Of a stretch of DNA of 23,126 bases, positions 7,531 through 14,989 are shown piece after piece. Each line of letters begins with the position of its first letter. Positions within the stretch are counted from its first letter, which is position 1. Position numbers and translations under genes: made by a program. Origin of the DNA: Clostridiales bacterium (GTDB lineage Bacteria > Bacillota > Clostridia > Oscillospirales > Oscillospiraceae); NCBI GenBank assembly GCA_021203685.1, contig JAJQAS010000039.1, forward strand, positions 1 to 23,126, in the 5' to 3' direction. Under the pieces are notes generated by a model. That model saw only the letters and a list, made by a program, of their open reading frames with translations. It was not told the origin of the DNA and did not search any database.

Positions 7531-8436
7531 ATGAAAGGGATCAAAAAGTTTATCTACAACCAAAAGGTAGCCCCTTATGTGTTCATCCTGCCCTTTGTAC
7601 TGTCCGTACTGCTGTTTTGGGTCGTCCCCATCATCCAGGGCATCAATTTGAGCTTCTATAACACATTGCAGGAGGAGTTCGTCGGCCTGAAAAACTACGC
7701 CAAGATCTTCACCGATAAGATCTTCCTGAAGGCTCTCTACCACAGCGTCCGCTACACCATCGGCACACTGGTGCTTCTGCTGCCCCTGCCCCTTCTGTTC
7801 GCCACTATGCTCAACAGCAAGCTGACCGAAAAGACTGCGGGCTTCTTCAAATCCATCTACTTCATCCCGGCTCTGACCTCCGTGGTGGTCGCCGGTACCA
7901 TTTTCCGTCTGATGTTCGGCGAGCTGGACACCTCTCTGGCCAACCAGGTGCTGAACGCACTGGGCGGAAGCTCCATCAAGTGGCTGAAAATGGACTGGCC
8001 CAGCTACTTCGTCCTGCTGCTGTTGGCCTGCTGGCGCTGGATGGGCGTCAACATCCTCTACTATCTGGCCGGTTTGCAGTCCATTCCCGCCGACCTCTAT
8101 GAGGCCGCCTCCATCGACGGCGCGACCAAGTTCCAGCAGTTCACCCGCATCTCCATTCCGCTGGTCAAGCCCACCACCGTCTACGTCATGACCATTTCCA
8201 TCTACGCCGGCCTGTCAATGTACATCGAGTCCAGCATGTTGTGGACGGGCAACAACTCGCCCATGAACATCGGCCTGACCATCGTTGGCTACCTCTATCG
8301 CCAGGGCATTGAGAAGCGCAACATGGGCTACGCCTGCGCGGTCGGCATGATCCTGCTCATCATCGTCATGGTCATCAACATTCTCCAGTTGATTTCCAAC
8401 GGCACCATCCAGGTCGGAAAGAAGAAGGAGGGCTGA
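7531..8436 (+). CDS. sugar ABC transporter permease, MalF/UgpA type
   Basis: This 301-aa integral membrane protein has about six hydrophobic helices, the first at residues 11-36 (VAPYVFILPFVLSVLLFWVV). The cytoplasmic EAA loop that docks the ATPase is EAASIDGATKFQQFTRISIP, with Glu191 and Gly197. It belongs to the CUT1 carbohydrate uptake group and would form a heterodimer with the next gene product. ATG 7531 follows AAGGTAGG. No ATPase gene accompanies it; in Firmicutes CUT1 systems a shared MsmK-type ATPase encoded elsewhere commonly energises several transporters. Confidence 0.93.
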   Translation: MKGIKKFIYNQKVAPYVFILPFVLSVLLFWVVPIIQGINLSFYNTLQEEFVGLKNYAKIFTDKIFLKALYHSVRYTIGTLVLLLPLPLLFATMLNSKLTEKTAGFFKSIYFIPALTSVVVAGTIFRLMFGELDTSLANQVLNALGGSSIKWLKMDWPSYFVLLLLACWRWMGVNILYYLAGLQSIPADLYEAASIDGATKFQQFTRISIPLVKPTTVYVMTISIYAGLSMYIESSMLWTGNNSPMNIGLTIVGYLYRQGIEKRNMGYACAVGMILLIIVMVINILQLISNGTIQVGKKKEG

Positions 8437-8440
8437 CACC

Positions 8441-9286
8441 ATGAAAAGTGAAAAGAAAAGCAATCTGATTCAGTCTATCCTGATCCACATTGTGCTGATC
8501 ATCCTGGCGCTGCTGGTTCTGCTGCCCATCTACGCCATCTTCTTGGCCAGCTTCAAGCCCGGCGGACTGCTGGTCCAGTACGGCCTGAACCTGGAGATCG
8601 ACTTCAGCGTAATGAGCTTTGACAACTACGCGCTGCTCTTCTCCGGTTCCTCTGACTACTGGATCTGGTTCCGCAACAGCTTGATCATCACTGCGATCTC
8701 CGTGGTCTGCACCCTGGCCGTCAGCGCCTTCGTGGCCTATGGCTTCGCCGCCTACGAGTTCAAGTTTAAGCAGGCCGCTTTCCTGATCGTGCTGCTGATC
8801 CTGTCCGTCCCCTTCGAGGTCATCATGCTGCCTCTGTACAAGCAGATGTCCAACTGGGGCCTGATGGACAGCTACGTGGCCATCGTGCTGCCCTTCGTGG
8901 CCCACGCCTCCACCATCTTCTTCTTCCGGCAGTACCTGTTGGGAATGCCGATCGAGTTGATTGAGTCGGGCCGTATCGACGGTGCCAACGAATACAGCAT
9001 CTTCCTGCGGCTCATCGTGCCCATCATGAAGCCCGCCTTCGCGGCCATGGCCATCCTGAACGGCATGAACGCCTGGAACAACTACCTGTGGCCGCTGCTG
9101 GTCATCTCCTCCAACAACAAGTACACCCTTACCCTGGGCCTGAACACCCTGCTCTCTCCCTACGGCAACAACTACAGCCTGCTGCTGGTAGGGTCCTTCT
9201 TCTCCATCGTCCCCATCTTCATCCTCTTTGTCTGCTTCCAGAAGTACTTCATCGAGGGCATGACCGCCGGCGCCGTCAAGGGCTAA
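8441..9286 (+). CDS. sugar ABC transporter permease, MalG/AraQ type
   Basis: This 281-aa membrane protein has about six helices, starting with ILIHIVLIILALLVLLPIYA. Its EAA loop reads ESGRIDGANEYSIFLRLIVP (Glu175 onward), a common variant of the EAA signature. The gene begins 4 nt after the preceding stop and has AAGGAGGG upstream, so the two permeases are translated as a pair. It completes the inner-membrane channel of the transporter. A terminator-like hairpin follows before the arabinofuranosidase gene. Confidence 0.93.
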   Translation: MKSEKKSNLIQSILIHIVLIILALLVLLPIYAIFLASFKPGGLLVQYGLNLEIDFSVMSFDNYALLFSGSSDYWIWFRNSLIITAISVVCTLAVSAFVAYGFAAYEFKFKQAAFLIVLLILSVPFEVIMLPLYKQMSNWGLMDSYVAIVLPFVAHASTIFFFRQYLLGMPIELIESGRIDGANEYSIFLRLIVPIMKPAFAAMAILNGMNAWNNYLWPLLVISSNNKYTLTLGLNTLLSPYGNNYSLLLVGSFFSIVPIFILFVCFQKYFIEGMTAGAVKG

Positions 9287-9331
9287 GCGGTTCGCATACC
9301 CCCATCACTTTTCAAACACTATTTGAATCTG

Positions 9332-9360
9332 CCCGGCGGAACCCTTTCCGCCGGGTTTTT
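9332..9360 (+). terminator. terminator hairpin abutting the GH51 ribosome site
   Basis: CCCGGCGGA (9332-9340) and TCCGCCGGG (9347-9355) form a perfect 9-bp stem with a 6-nt loop, followed by TTTTT (9356-9360). The Shine-Dalgarno GGAGG of the next gene starts at 9361, immediately after the T run. There is no room for a promoter between them, so the downstream gene must depend on read-through or on a promoter upstream of the hairpin. Confidence 0.88.
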
Positions 9361-9374
9361 GGAGGACAAACATT

Positions 9375-10892
9375 ATGGCTAAATTTGCGAAACTCATTGT
9401 GGATCAGGATTTCGTCATCTCCCCGATTGATAAACGCATTTATGGCTCCTTCATTGAACACCTGGGCCGGGCCGTCTACACCGGCATCTATCAGCCCGAC
9501 CACCCCTCCGCCGACGAGCAGGGCTTCCGAAAGGATGTGCTGAAGCTGGTGCGGGACATCAACGTCCCCATCGTTCGGTATCCCGGCGGAAACTTTGTCT
9601 CCAACTTCTTCTGGGAGGACAGCGTAGGCCCGGTGGAACAGCGCCCCCGGCGGCTGGACCTGGCCTGGCGCAGCACCGAACCCAACTGGGTGGGCCTGCA
9701 TGAGTTTTCCCAGTGGTGCAAGAAGGCGGACACACAGGTGATGATGGCAGTGAATCTGGGCACCCGTGGGGTGGCCGATGCCTGCAACCTGCTGGAATAT
9801 TGCAACATGCCCGCCGGGACCAAGTACAGCGACCTGCGGGTCAAGCACGGGGTCCGGGACCCCTACGGCATCAAGGTCTGGTGCCTGGGCAACGAGATGG
9901 ACGGCCCCTGGCAGATGGGGTCCAAAACGCCGGAGGAGTATGGCCGGGTGTCCTACGAGGCGGCCAAGGCCATGAAGCTCATCGACCCCACCATCGAGCT
10001 GGTGTCCAGCGGCAGTTCCAACACGCAGATGCCCACCTTCCCCCAGTGGGAGGCCACGACCCTGACCCACAACTATGAATTTGTCGATTATGTCTCTCTC
10101 CACCAGTATTTTGGCAACCGGGACGGAGACTCTAACAACTTCCTGGCCCTGTCCATGGAGATGGATTACTTCATTCAGACGGTCCTCTCCACCTGTAACT
10201 TCGTCAAGGCGAAAAAGCGGGGCAAGAAGGATATCAACCTGAGCTTTGACGAGTGGAACGTCTGGTTCCACTCCAACGCCGACGAGGAGGACATCACGGA
10301 GAACCACCCCTGGCAGATCGCGCCGCCGCTGCTGGAGGACGTGTACACCTTCGAGGACGCGCTGCTGGTGGGACTGATGCTCATCACCCTCATCAAGCAC
10401 GCCGACCGGGTCAAAATGGCCTGTCTGGCCCAGTTGGTCAACGTCATCGCCCCCATTATGACGGAAAAGGACGGCACCGCCTGGCGGCAGACCATCTATT
10501 ATCCCTACCTCCACGCCAGCAAGTATGGCCGGGGGGTGGCCCTCCAGCCGGTGCTCAGCTCCAGCAAGCACGACACCAAGGACTACACCGACGTGACCGA
10601 CGTGGACTCCGTGGCCGTCTGGAACGAGGAGAACCAGGAAGTGACCATCTTCGCCGTCAACCGGGACCTGAACGACGCCATTGACTTCCAGTGTGATGTG
10701 CGCAGCTTCGCTGGTTATGGGCTGCTGGAGCATATCGTCCTGACCAGCGACGACCTGAAAGCCACCAACGGCCCCGATGGGGAAAAGGTGGCGCCGGTGC
10801 TGGCTACCGATTCTAAGGTAGAGGACGGCATCTTCACCGCCCGGCTGCACCCTGCCAGCTGGAACGTGATCCGTCTAAAGGGCAGAGGCTGA
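9375..10892 (+). CDS. abfA: GH51 alpha-L-arabinofuranosidase
   Basis: This 505-aa enzyme closely resembles Geobacillus AbfA throughout and has the same length. It removes alpha-L-arabinofuranosyl units from arabinan and arabinoxylan oligosaccharides by a retaining mechanism. The acid/base is Glu174 in CLGNEMDGPW and the nucleophile is Glu293 in LSFDEWNVWF. Other family segments present are IYGSFIEHLGRAVYTGIY, VRYPGGNFVS, and ADRVKMACLAQLVNVIAPIM. A (beta/alpha)8 barrel is followed by a C-terminal beta-domain. There is no signal peptide, so it acts on sugars already imported. ATG 9375 has GGAGG 9 nt upstream, directly after a terminator. It is the last gene of the transport transcript. Confidence 0.95.
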   Translation: MAKFAKLIVDQDFVISPIDKRIYGSFIEHLGRAVYTGIYQPDHPSADEQGFRKDVLKLVRDINVPIVRYPGGNFVSNFFWEDSVGPVEQRPRRLDLAWRSTEPNWVGLHEFSQWCKKADTQVMMAVNLGTRGVADACNLLEYCNMPAGTKYSDLRVKHGVRDPYGIKVWCLGNEMDGPWQMGSKTPEEYGRVSYEAAKAMKLIDPTIELVSSGSSNTQMPTFPQWEATTLTHNYEFVDYVSLHQYFGNRDGDSNNFLALSMEMDYFIQTVLSTCNFVKAKKRGKKDINLSFDEWNVWFHSNADEEDITENHPWQIAPPLLEDVYTFEDALLVGLMLITLIKHADRVKMACLAQLVNVIAPIMTEKDGTAWRQTIYYPYLHASKYGRGVALQPVLSSSKHDTKDYTDVTDVDSVAVWNEENQEVTIFAVNRDLNDAIDFQCDVRSFAGYGLLEHIVLTSDDLKATNGPDGEKVAPVLATDSKVEDGIFTARLHPASWNVIRLKGRG

Positions 10893-10912
10893 CCCTCCTT
10901 CCCACGCACAGC

Positions 10913-10950
10913 AAAAAATAACCGCCCCGAACGCTCTCCTTCGGGGCGGT
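10913..10950. terminator. bidirectional terminator between convergent genes
   Basis: ACCGCCCCGA (10921-10930) and TCGGGGCGGT (10941-10950) form a 10-bp stem. On the minus strand it is followed by TTATTTTTTGC, a good T tract; on the plus strand only by TGATTC. It lies between the converging GH51 gene and the DUF624 gene and can serve both. A second small hairpin, TCATGAT/ATCATGA, lies at 10967-10986. Confidence 0.8.
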
Positions 10951-11024
10951 TGATTCTCACTGGAGTTCATGATAAGTTCATCATGACTTCATTGCAAATG
11001 GCGCGGCAAGCTGTTAAAATAGGC

Positions 11025-11732
11025 TCATTCTTGCGGCGGTGCTGACAGGTCGTTTTCACTCCCGTCCTCGCCCGGCAGCCAGTCCTCCTCCACCTCGTAG
11101 TGCTCCACTTCCGGCAGGAAGTCCCGGAACGCCCGCCGCAGCAGGATGGTGTTGGTGAGGGCTTGGACGGAGAAGCCGAAGAAAATCATCAGCACCAGGG
11201 CCGGCGTCAGTCCGTTGGGGACGCCGAAGGCCAGGAACAGCGGGAACAGGTTGATGGCGGAAACCGCCAGCGACGTGGGGAAGTGCCGGATGGAAAAGTA
11301 CAGCGCCTTCATGTAGGAATCCCTGGTTGAGTTTTCAAACCAGCCCAACATGGGGAAGAGATAAGAAAGCACAAAGACGTAAAGGACCTCCGCCACCATG
11401 ACCAGGGCGGAAAGCACCGGAGCCAGAGTTCCCGTGGCGTTCTGCATCAGCTGCACGTCAAACCAGAGCAGCACCCCGATGACCAGCATTGGCAGCCAGA
11501 GGGGCAGCGAGGGCTTCAGGTTGGCCTTGAACGCTTTCCAGAATTCGCTCATCAGGTGCGGCTCCTTCTCCTCCACCTCCTGACGCATCAGGGCGTAGAG
11601 AGAGGCGAGGGACGCGCCAATGGTGACGACGGGCAGACAAAAGAGCAAAAAAATCAGGTTGAGCAGGATGATATCCGCCAGTTGGCGGAGAAACACGATA
11701 AATTTGTTGTCCGATGTAAAAAGTTCAAACAT
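11025..11732 (-). CDS. DUF624 (YesL-like) membrane protein
   Basis: This 235-aa protein has about five to six hydrophobic helices: near residues 15-40 (LADIILLNLIFLLFCLPVVT), then SLPLWLPMLVIGVLLW, VLSALVMVAEVLYVFVLSYL, LAVSAINLFPLFLAFGV and LVLMIFFGFSVQAL. It ends in an acidic tail. The N-terminal pattern NLIFLLFCLPVVTIGASLAS is characteristic of DUF624, a family encoded beside carbohydrate ABC transporters in Firmicutes; the biochemical role is not established. The start is set at 11732, where AGAGGT lies a few bases upstream; a longer 246-aa frame has no ribosome site. It is the only minus-strand gene inside the arabinoside locus and has its own promoter. Confidence 0.85.
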   Translation of the reverse strand: MFELFTSDNKFIVFLRQLADIILLNLIFLLFCLPVVTIGASLASLYALMRQEVEEKEPHLMSEFWKAFKANLKPSLPLWLPMLVIGVLLWFDVQLMQNATGTLAPVLSALVMVAEVLYVFVLSYLFPMLGWFENSTRDSYMKALYFSIRHFPTSLAVSAINLFPLFLAFGVPNGLTPALVLMIFFGFSVQALTNTILLRRAFRDFLPEVEHYEVEEDWLPGEDGSENDLSAPPQE

Positions 11733-11774
11733 GTTACATACCTCTGTTTCGTAAAAACGGTTCACTGCACACTT

Positions 11775-11803
11775 ATTATAATCTTTTCAACGCATAAAGG
11801 CAA
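11775..11803 (-). promoter_or_regulatory. sigma-A promoter of the DUF624 gene
   Basis: On the minus strand TTGCCT (11803-11798) and a perfect TATAAT (11780-11775) are 17 bp apart, 43 bp before the start codon. The element overlaps the upstream region of the divergent gene starting at 11815, for which no convincing plus-strand promoter was seen. Confidence 0.65.
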
Positions 11804-11814
11804 GGGCGAATACT

Positions 11815-12480
11815 GTGAAAAGCAAACAGAACAAACAGTCCGAAAGCGGATCCTCCGTCCAGACGCTGCGGGAGCATCTCAGCGGCATGACCGCGATGGA
11901 AAAATTCGAGTACATTGTCACCTACTACTGGGGGCGCATCCTGCTGGCCGTTGGGCTGGTGATCGTCCTGGTCTGGGGCGTCCGATGGGTGGGGAACCTG
12001 CAGAACAACACGATTTTTTATGTGGCGCTGATGGATTCCGCCTATTCCCAGGAGGAGGCGGACGCCCTGTGCGAAGGCTTCGTGGACACGCTGGAGGGAG
12101 TGGGTACTCACGACATCATGCGGCTGGACACCTCCCTGATCTACCTCCCCGAGGGGCAGAAAGGGACCCAGCTCTACAACAGCTACCTGAGCAAAGAGAT
12201 CATCATGGAGTCCTCGGGGCTGGACGTTTATCTGACCCCCCAGGAGTTCTATGAGGAGAACAAGGACGACGAGGAGATGTTCCTCTCCCTGGAGGAAGTG
12301 CTGGGGGAGGAATACGAAACCTATGCAGAGGATATTTTGGACGGCACCGCGCTGGTGCTGGAGGACTGCCTCATCCTCCAACAGGATGGGGCCAACTATG
12401 AGCCGATCTACCTGACCGTCCCCAGCGGCGCGGCGCACGTGGATCTGATCCCCGCGTTTATCCGGTATTTGACACAATAG
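11815..12480 (+). CDS. unrecognised single-pass membrane protein
   Basis: I do not recognise a family for this 221-aa protein. It has a charged cytoplasmic N-terminus (1-45), one strong transmembrane helix (ILLAVGLVIVLVWGVRWVG, about 43-61), and an acidic, mostly extracytoplasmic domain of about 160 residues with a central Glu/Asp-rich stretch (EENKDDEEMFLSLEEVLGEE). The track start is a GTG at 11815 with a weak AAGGGCG ahead; ATG 11890, preceded by GGGAG, is an alternative that would still keep the helix. It is divergent from the DUF624 gene and only 40 bp before the GH43 gene, so it probably leads that glycosidase operon. It may be an accessory membrane or envelope protein; no function is claimed. 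Confidence 0.75.
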   Translation: MKSKQNKQSESGSSVQTLREHLSGMTAMEKFEYIVTYYWGRILLAVGLVIVLVWGVRWVGNLQNNTIFYVALMDSAYSQEEADALCEGFVDTLEGVGTHDIMRLDTSLIYLPEGQKGTQLYNSYLSKEIIMESSGLDVYLTPQEFYEENKDDEEMFLSLEEVLGEEYETYAEDILDGTALVLEDCLILQQDGANYEPIYLTVPSGAAHVDLIPAFIRYLTQ

Positions 12481-12520
12481 TATCCCATTCCAAACAATAA
12501 AAAGAGTAGGAGAATTTGTT

Positions 12521-13492
12521 ATGAAATCTTCCGTGATTTACAACCAGAAATGGATCGCCCAGCGGGCGGACCCCTATGTTTACCGCCATACCGATGGGCT
12601 GTATTATTTCACCGCTTCCATTCCCAGTTACGACTGCATTTTCCTGCGGCGCAGCGAGACGCTGGCGGGCCTGGCGCAGGCGGAGGAGCATGTCATCTGG
12701 CGCAAGCATGACAGCGGGCCCCAGAGCATCCATGTCTGGGCGCCGGAGCTGCACTACGTCCAGGGCCGCTGGTATGTCTACTATTCCGCCGGAGACAAGG
12801 ACGACATCTGGGCCATCCGCCCCTATGTGCTGGAATGCCTGGGACAGGACCCCATCGCGGACCCCTGGATCGAACGGGGCAAGATCCAGCGGGCGGAACA
12901 TGACGATTTTTCCTTTGAATCCTTCTCGCTGGACGCCACCGTGTTCCAGCTGGGGGAGCGCTGGTATTACATCTGGTCGGAGAAGGTAGGCGTGGGCAAG
13001 CAGATCGCCAACCTCTACATCGCCCGGATGCGGACCCCCTACCAGCTGGATACCCCCCAGGTGCTGATCTCCTCCCCCAGCTACGACTGGGAGCGGGTGG
13101 GCTTTTGGGTCAACGAAGGCCCTGCCGTCCTGTTCCACGGGGACCGGCTGTTCCTGACCTACTCCGCCAGCGAGACCGGCGTGGACTACTGCATGGGGAT
13201 GCTCTCCTGCAAGGTGACAGATGACCCCATCGACCCCGCCGTGTGGAAAAAGGAGCGGTATCCCGTTCTGCGCACAGACGAGGCACTGCAAATCTACGGC
13301 CCCGGCCACAACTGTTTTACGAAGGACGAGGCGGGGCAGGACATCATGATCTTCCACGCCAGGACCGAGCGGGAGATCGTGGGAAATCCCCTGTACAACC
13401 CAAACCGCCACGCAATGGTCATGCCCCTTCGGTATGACGAAAAGGACTGGCCCATCTTTTCTTATCAGAACGGCAGGGAGGACGAACAGTGA
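12521..13492 (+). CDS. GH43 alpha-L-arabinofuranosidase, exo-1,5 type
   Basis: This 323-aa single-domain five-bladed beta-propeller enzyme would remove terminal arabinose from alpha-1,5-arabino-oligosaccharides by inversion. The three family acids are visible: base Asp17 in RADPYVYRHTDGLYYFTASI, pKa-modulating Asp138 in SLDATVF, and acid Glu199 in VNEGPAVL. The overall pattern (ADPYVY, YDCIFLRRSETLAGL, HVWAPELHYVQGRWYVYY) resembles the subfamily 26 exo-arabinofuranosidases. There is no signal peptide and no carbohydrate-binding module. ATG 12521 follows TAGGAG. Its stop overlaps the next start as GTGA, which indicates translational coupling to the second GH51. Confidence 0.92.
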   Translation: MKSSVIYNQKWIAQRADPYVYRHTDGLYYFTASIPSYDCIFLRRSETLAGLAQAEEHVIWRKHDSGPQSIHVWAPELHYVQGRWYVYYSAGDKDDIWAIRPYVLECLGQDPIADPWIERGKIQRAEHDDFSFESFSLDATVFQLGERWYYIWSEKVGVGKQIANLYIARMRTPYQLDTPQVLISSPSYDWERVGFWVNEGPAVLFHGDRLFLTYSASETGVDYCMGMLSCKVTDDPIDPAVWKKERYPVLRTDEALQIYGPGHNCFTKDEAGQDIMIFHARTEREIVGNPLYNPNRHAMVMPLRYDEKDWPIFSYQNGREDEQ

Positions 13493-14988
13493 AACTTTAT
13501 ATCAACGAACAGGTCACCCGGGGCCACATCGAACCGGAGGTTTACGGACATTTTTCCGAGCATCTGGGCCGGTGCATCTACGGCGGTCTCTACGTGGGGG
13601 AGGACTCCCCTATCCCCAACACCAACGGAATGCGCACCGACGTGGTGGAGGCGCTGAAGGAGCTGCAGATCCCTGTGCTCCGGTGGCCGGGAGGCTGCTT
13701 TGCCGACGAGTACCACTGGAAGGACGGCATCGGCCCCAAGGCCCAGCGCAAGAAGATGATCAACACCACCTGGGGCGGCGTGGTGGAGGATAACAGCTTT
13801 GGCACCCACGAGTTTATGGAGCTGTGCCGCCAGCTGGGCTGCAAAGCCTATGTCAACGGCAACCTGGGCAGTGGAACGGTCCAGGAGATGAGCGAATGGG
13901 TGGAGTACATGACCTATGACGGCCTGACGCCCATGACTGAGCTGCGGAAGCAAAACGGCAGGGAGGAGCCCTGGCGGCTGTCCTACTTCGCGGTGGGCAA
14001 CGAGAACTGGGGCGGCGGCGGCAACATGACCCCCAGCTATTACGGCAACCTGTACCGCCATTACCAGACCTTCCTGCGCCAGTATGACCCCAATAAGCCC
14101 ATTTTTAAGATCGCCTGCGGCCCCAACGTGGACGACTATCACTGGATGCGGGGGGTGCTGGAGACCTGCTACAACCACACCGAGGCCAAGTTCCACGGAT
14201 TTTTGGACGGCATTTCCCTCCACTACTATGTCCACCCGGAGGGGTGGGAGATAAAGGGCCACGCCACCCAATTCGACAGCGCCACCTGGTACAAGAGCCT
14301 GGGCAAGGCCCTCTATATGGACGAGCTGATCCGCCGCCACGGGGAAATTTTGTCGGAATTTGACCCGGAGAACCGGGTCGCCCTGGTGGTGGACGAGTGG
14401 GGCGGCTGGTACAACGTGGAAGAGGGTACCAACCCCGGCTTCCTCTACCAGCAGAACACCATGCGGGACGCCCTCATCGCCGGTATCACCCTGAACATCT
14501 TCAACCAGCACTGCGACCGGGTGAAACTGGCCTGCCTGGCCCAGGTGGTCAACGTGCTCCAGGCCGTCCTGCTGACCGAGGGCGAGCAGATGGTCAGGAC
14601 TCCCACCTACCACGTGTTCCATATGTTCCGCCACCACCAGGACGCCGACCTGCTGGCCACCGAAGCCCTGGAGGTCCCGACGGTGGGGGAGGGGGAGTGG
14701 CAGCTGCCCAAGGTGACCCAGTCCGTTTCGCAGAAGGACGGCGCAGTCACGATCACCCTGAACAACCTGTCCCTGGACAGCGCCGAGACGGTGGACATCC
14801 GTTTTGCGGAAAAAACCGGCTGGCAGGTGGAGGAGGCCCGCATCGTCACCGGAGCCATGACCGCCCACAACACCTTCTCCGCGCCGGAGACGGTGACAGA
14901 GCAGCCCTTTGCCGCCTATGCCGCCACCGAAAAGGGGCTGCAGGTGACCCTGCCTCCCTGCTCTGTGCTGATGCTGAGACTGAAGTAA
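13489..14988 (+). CDS. second GH51 alpha-L-arabinofuranosidase
   Basis: This 499-aa cytoplasmic protein starts at a GTG that overlaps the GH43 stop, with GGGAGG just upstream. The acid/base is Glu172 in AVGNENWGGGG and the nucleophile Glu303 in VVDEWGGWYN. Other family blocks are EVYGHFSEHLGRCIYGGLY, LRWPGGCFADEYHW and CDRVKLACLAQVVNVLQAVL. It is clearly paralogous to the GH51 at 9375 but diverged: it has DEWGGW instead of DEWNVW and an insertion-bearing N-terminal region (KMINTTWGGVVEDNSFGTHE). This suggests a different linkage or substrate, for example branched 1,2/1,3 arabinosyl groups, but that is inference. Confidence 0.94.
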   Translation: MKLYINEQVTRGHIEPEVYGHFSEHLGRCIYGGLYVGEDSPIPNTNGMRTDVVEALKELQIPVLRWPGGCFADEYHWKDGIGPKAQRKKMINTTWGGVVEDNSFGTHEFMELCRQLGCKAYVNGNLGSGTVQEMSEWVEYMTYDGLTPMTELRKQNGREEPWRLSYFAVGNENWGGGGNMTPSYYGNLYRHYQTFLRQYDPNKPIFKIACGPNVDDYHWMRGVLETCYNHTEAKFHGFLDGISLHYYVHPEGWEIKGHATQFDSATWYKSLGKALYMDELIRRHGEILSEFDPENRVALVVDEWGGWYNVEEGTNPGFLYQQNTMRDALIAGITLNIFNQHCDRVKLACLAQVVNVLQAVLLTEGEQMVRTPTYHVFHMFRHHQDADLLATEALEVPTVGEGEWQLPKVTQSVSQKDGAVTITLNNLSLDSAETVDIRFAEKTGWQVEEARIVTGAMTAHNTFSAPETVTEQPFAAYAATEKGLQVTLPPCSVLMLRLK

Positions 14989-14989
14989 G

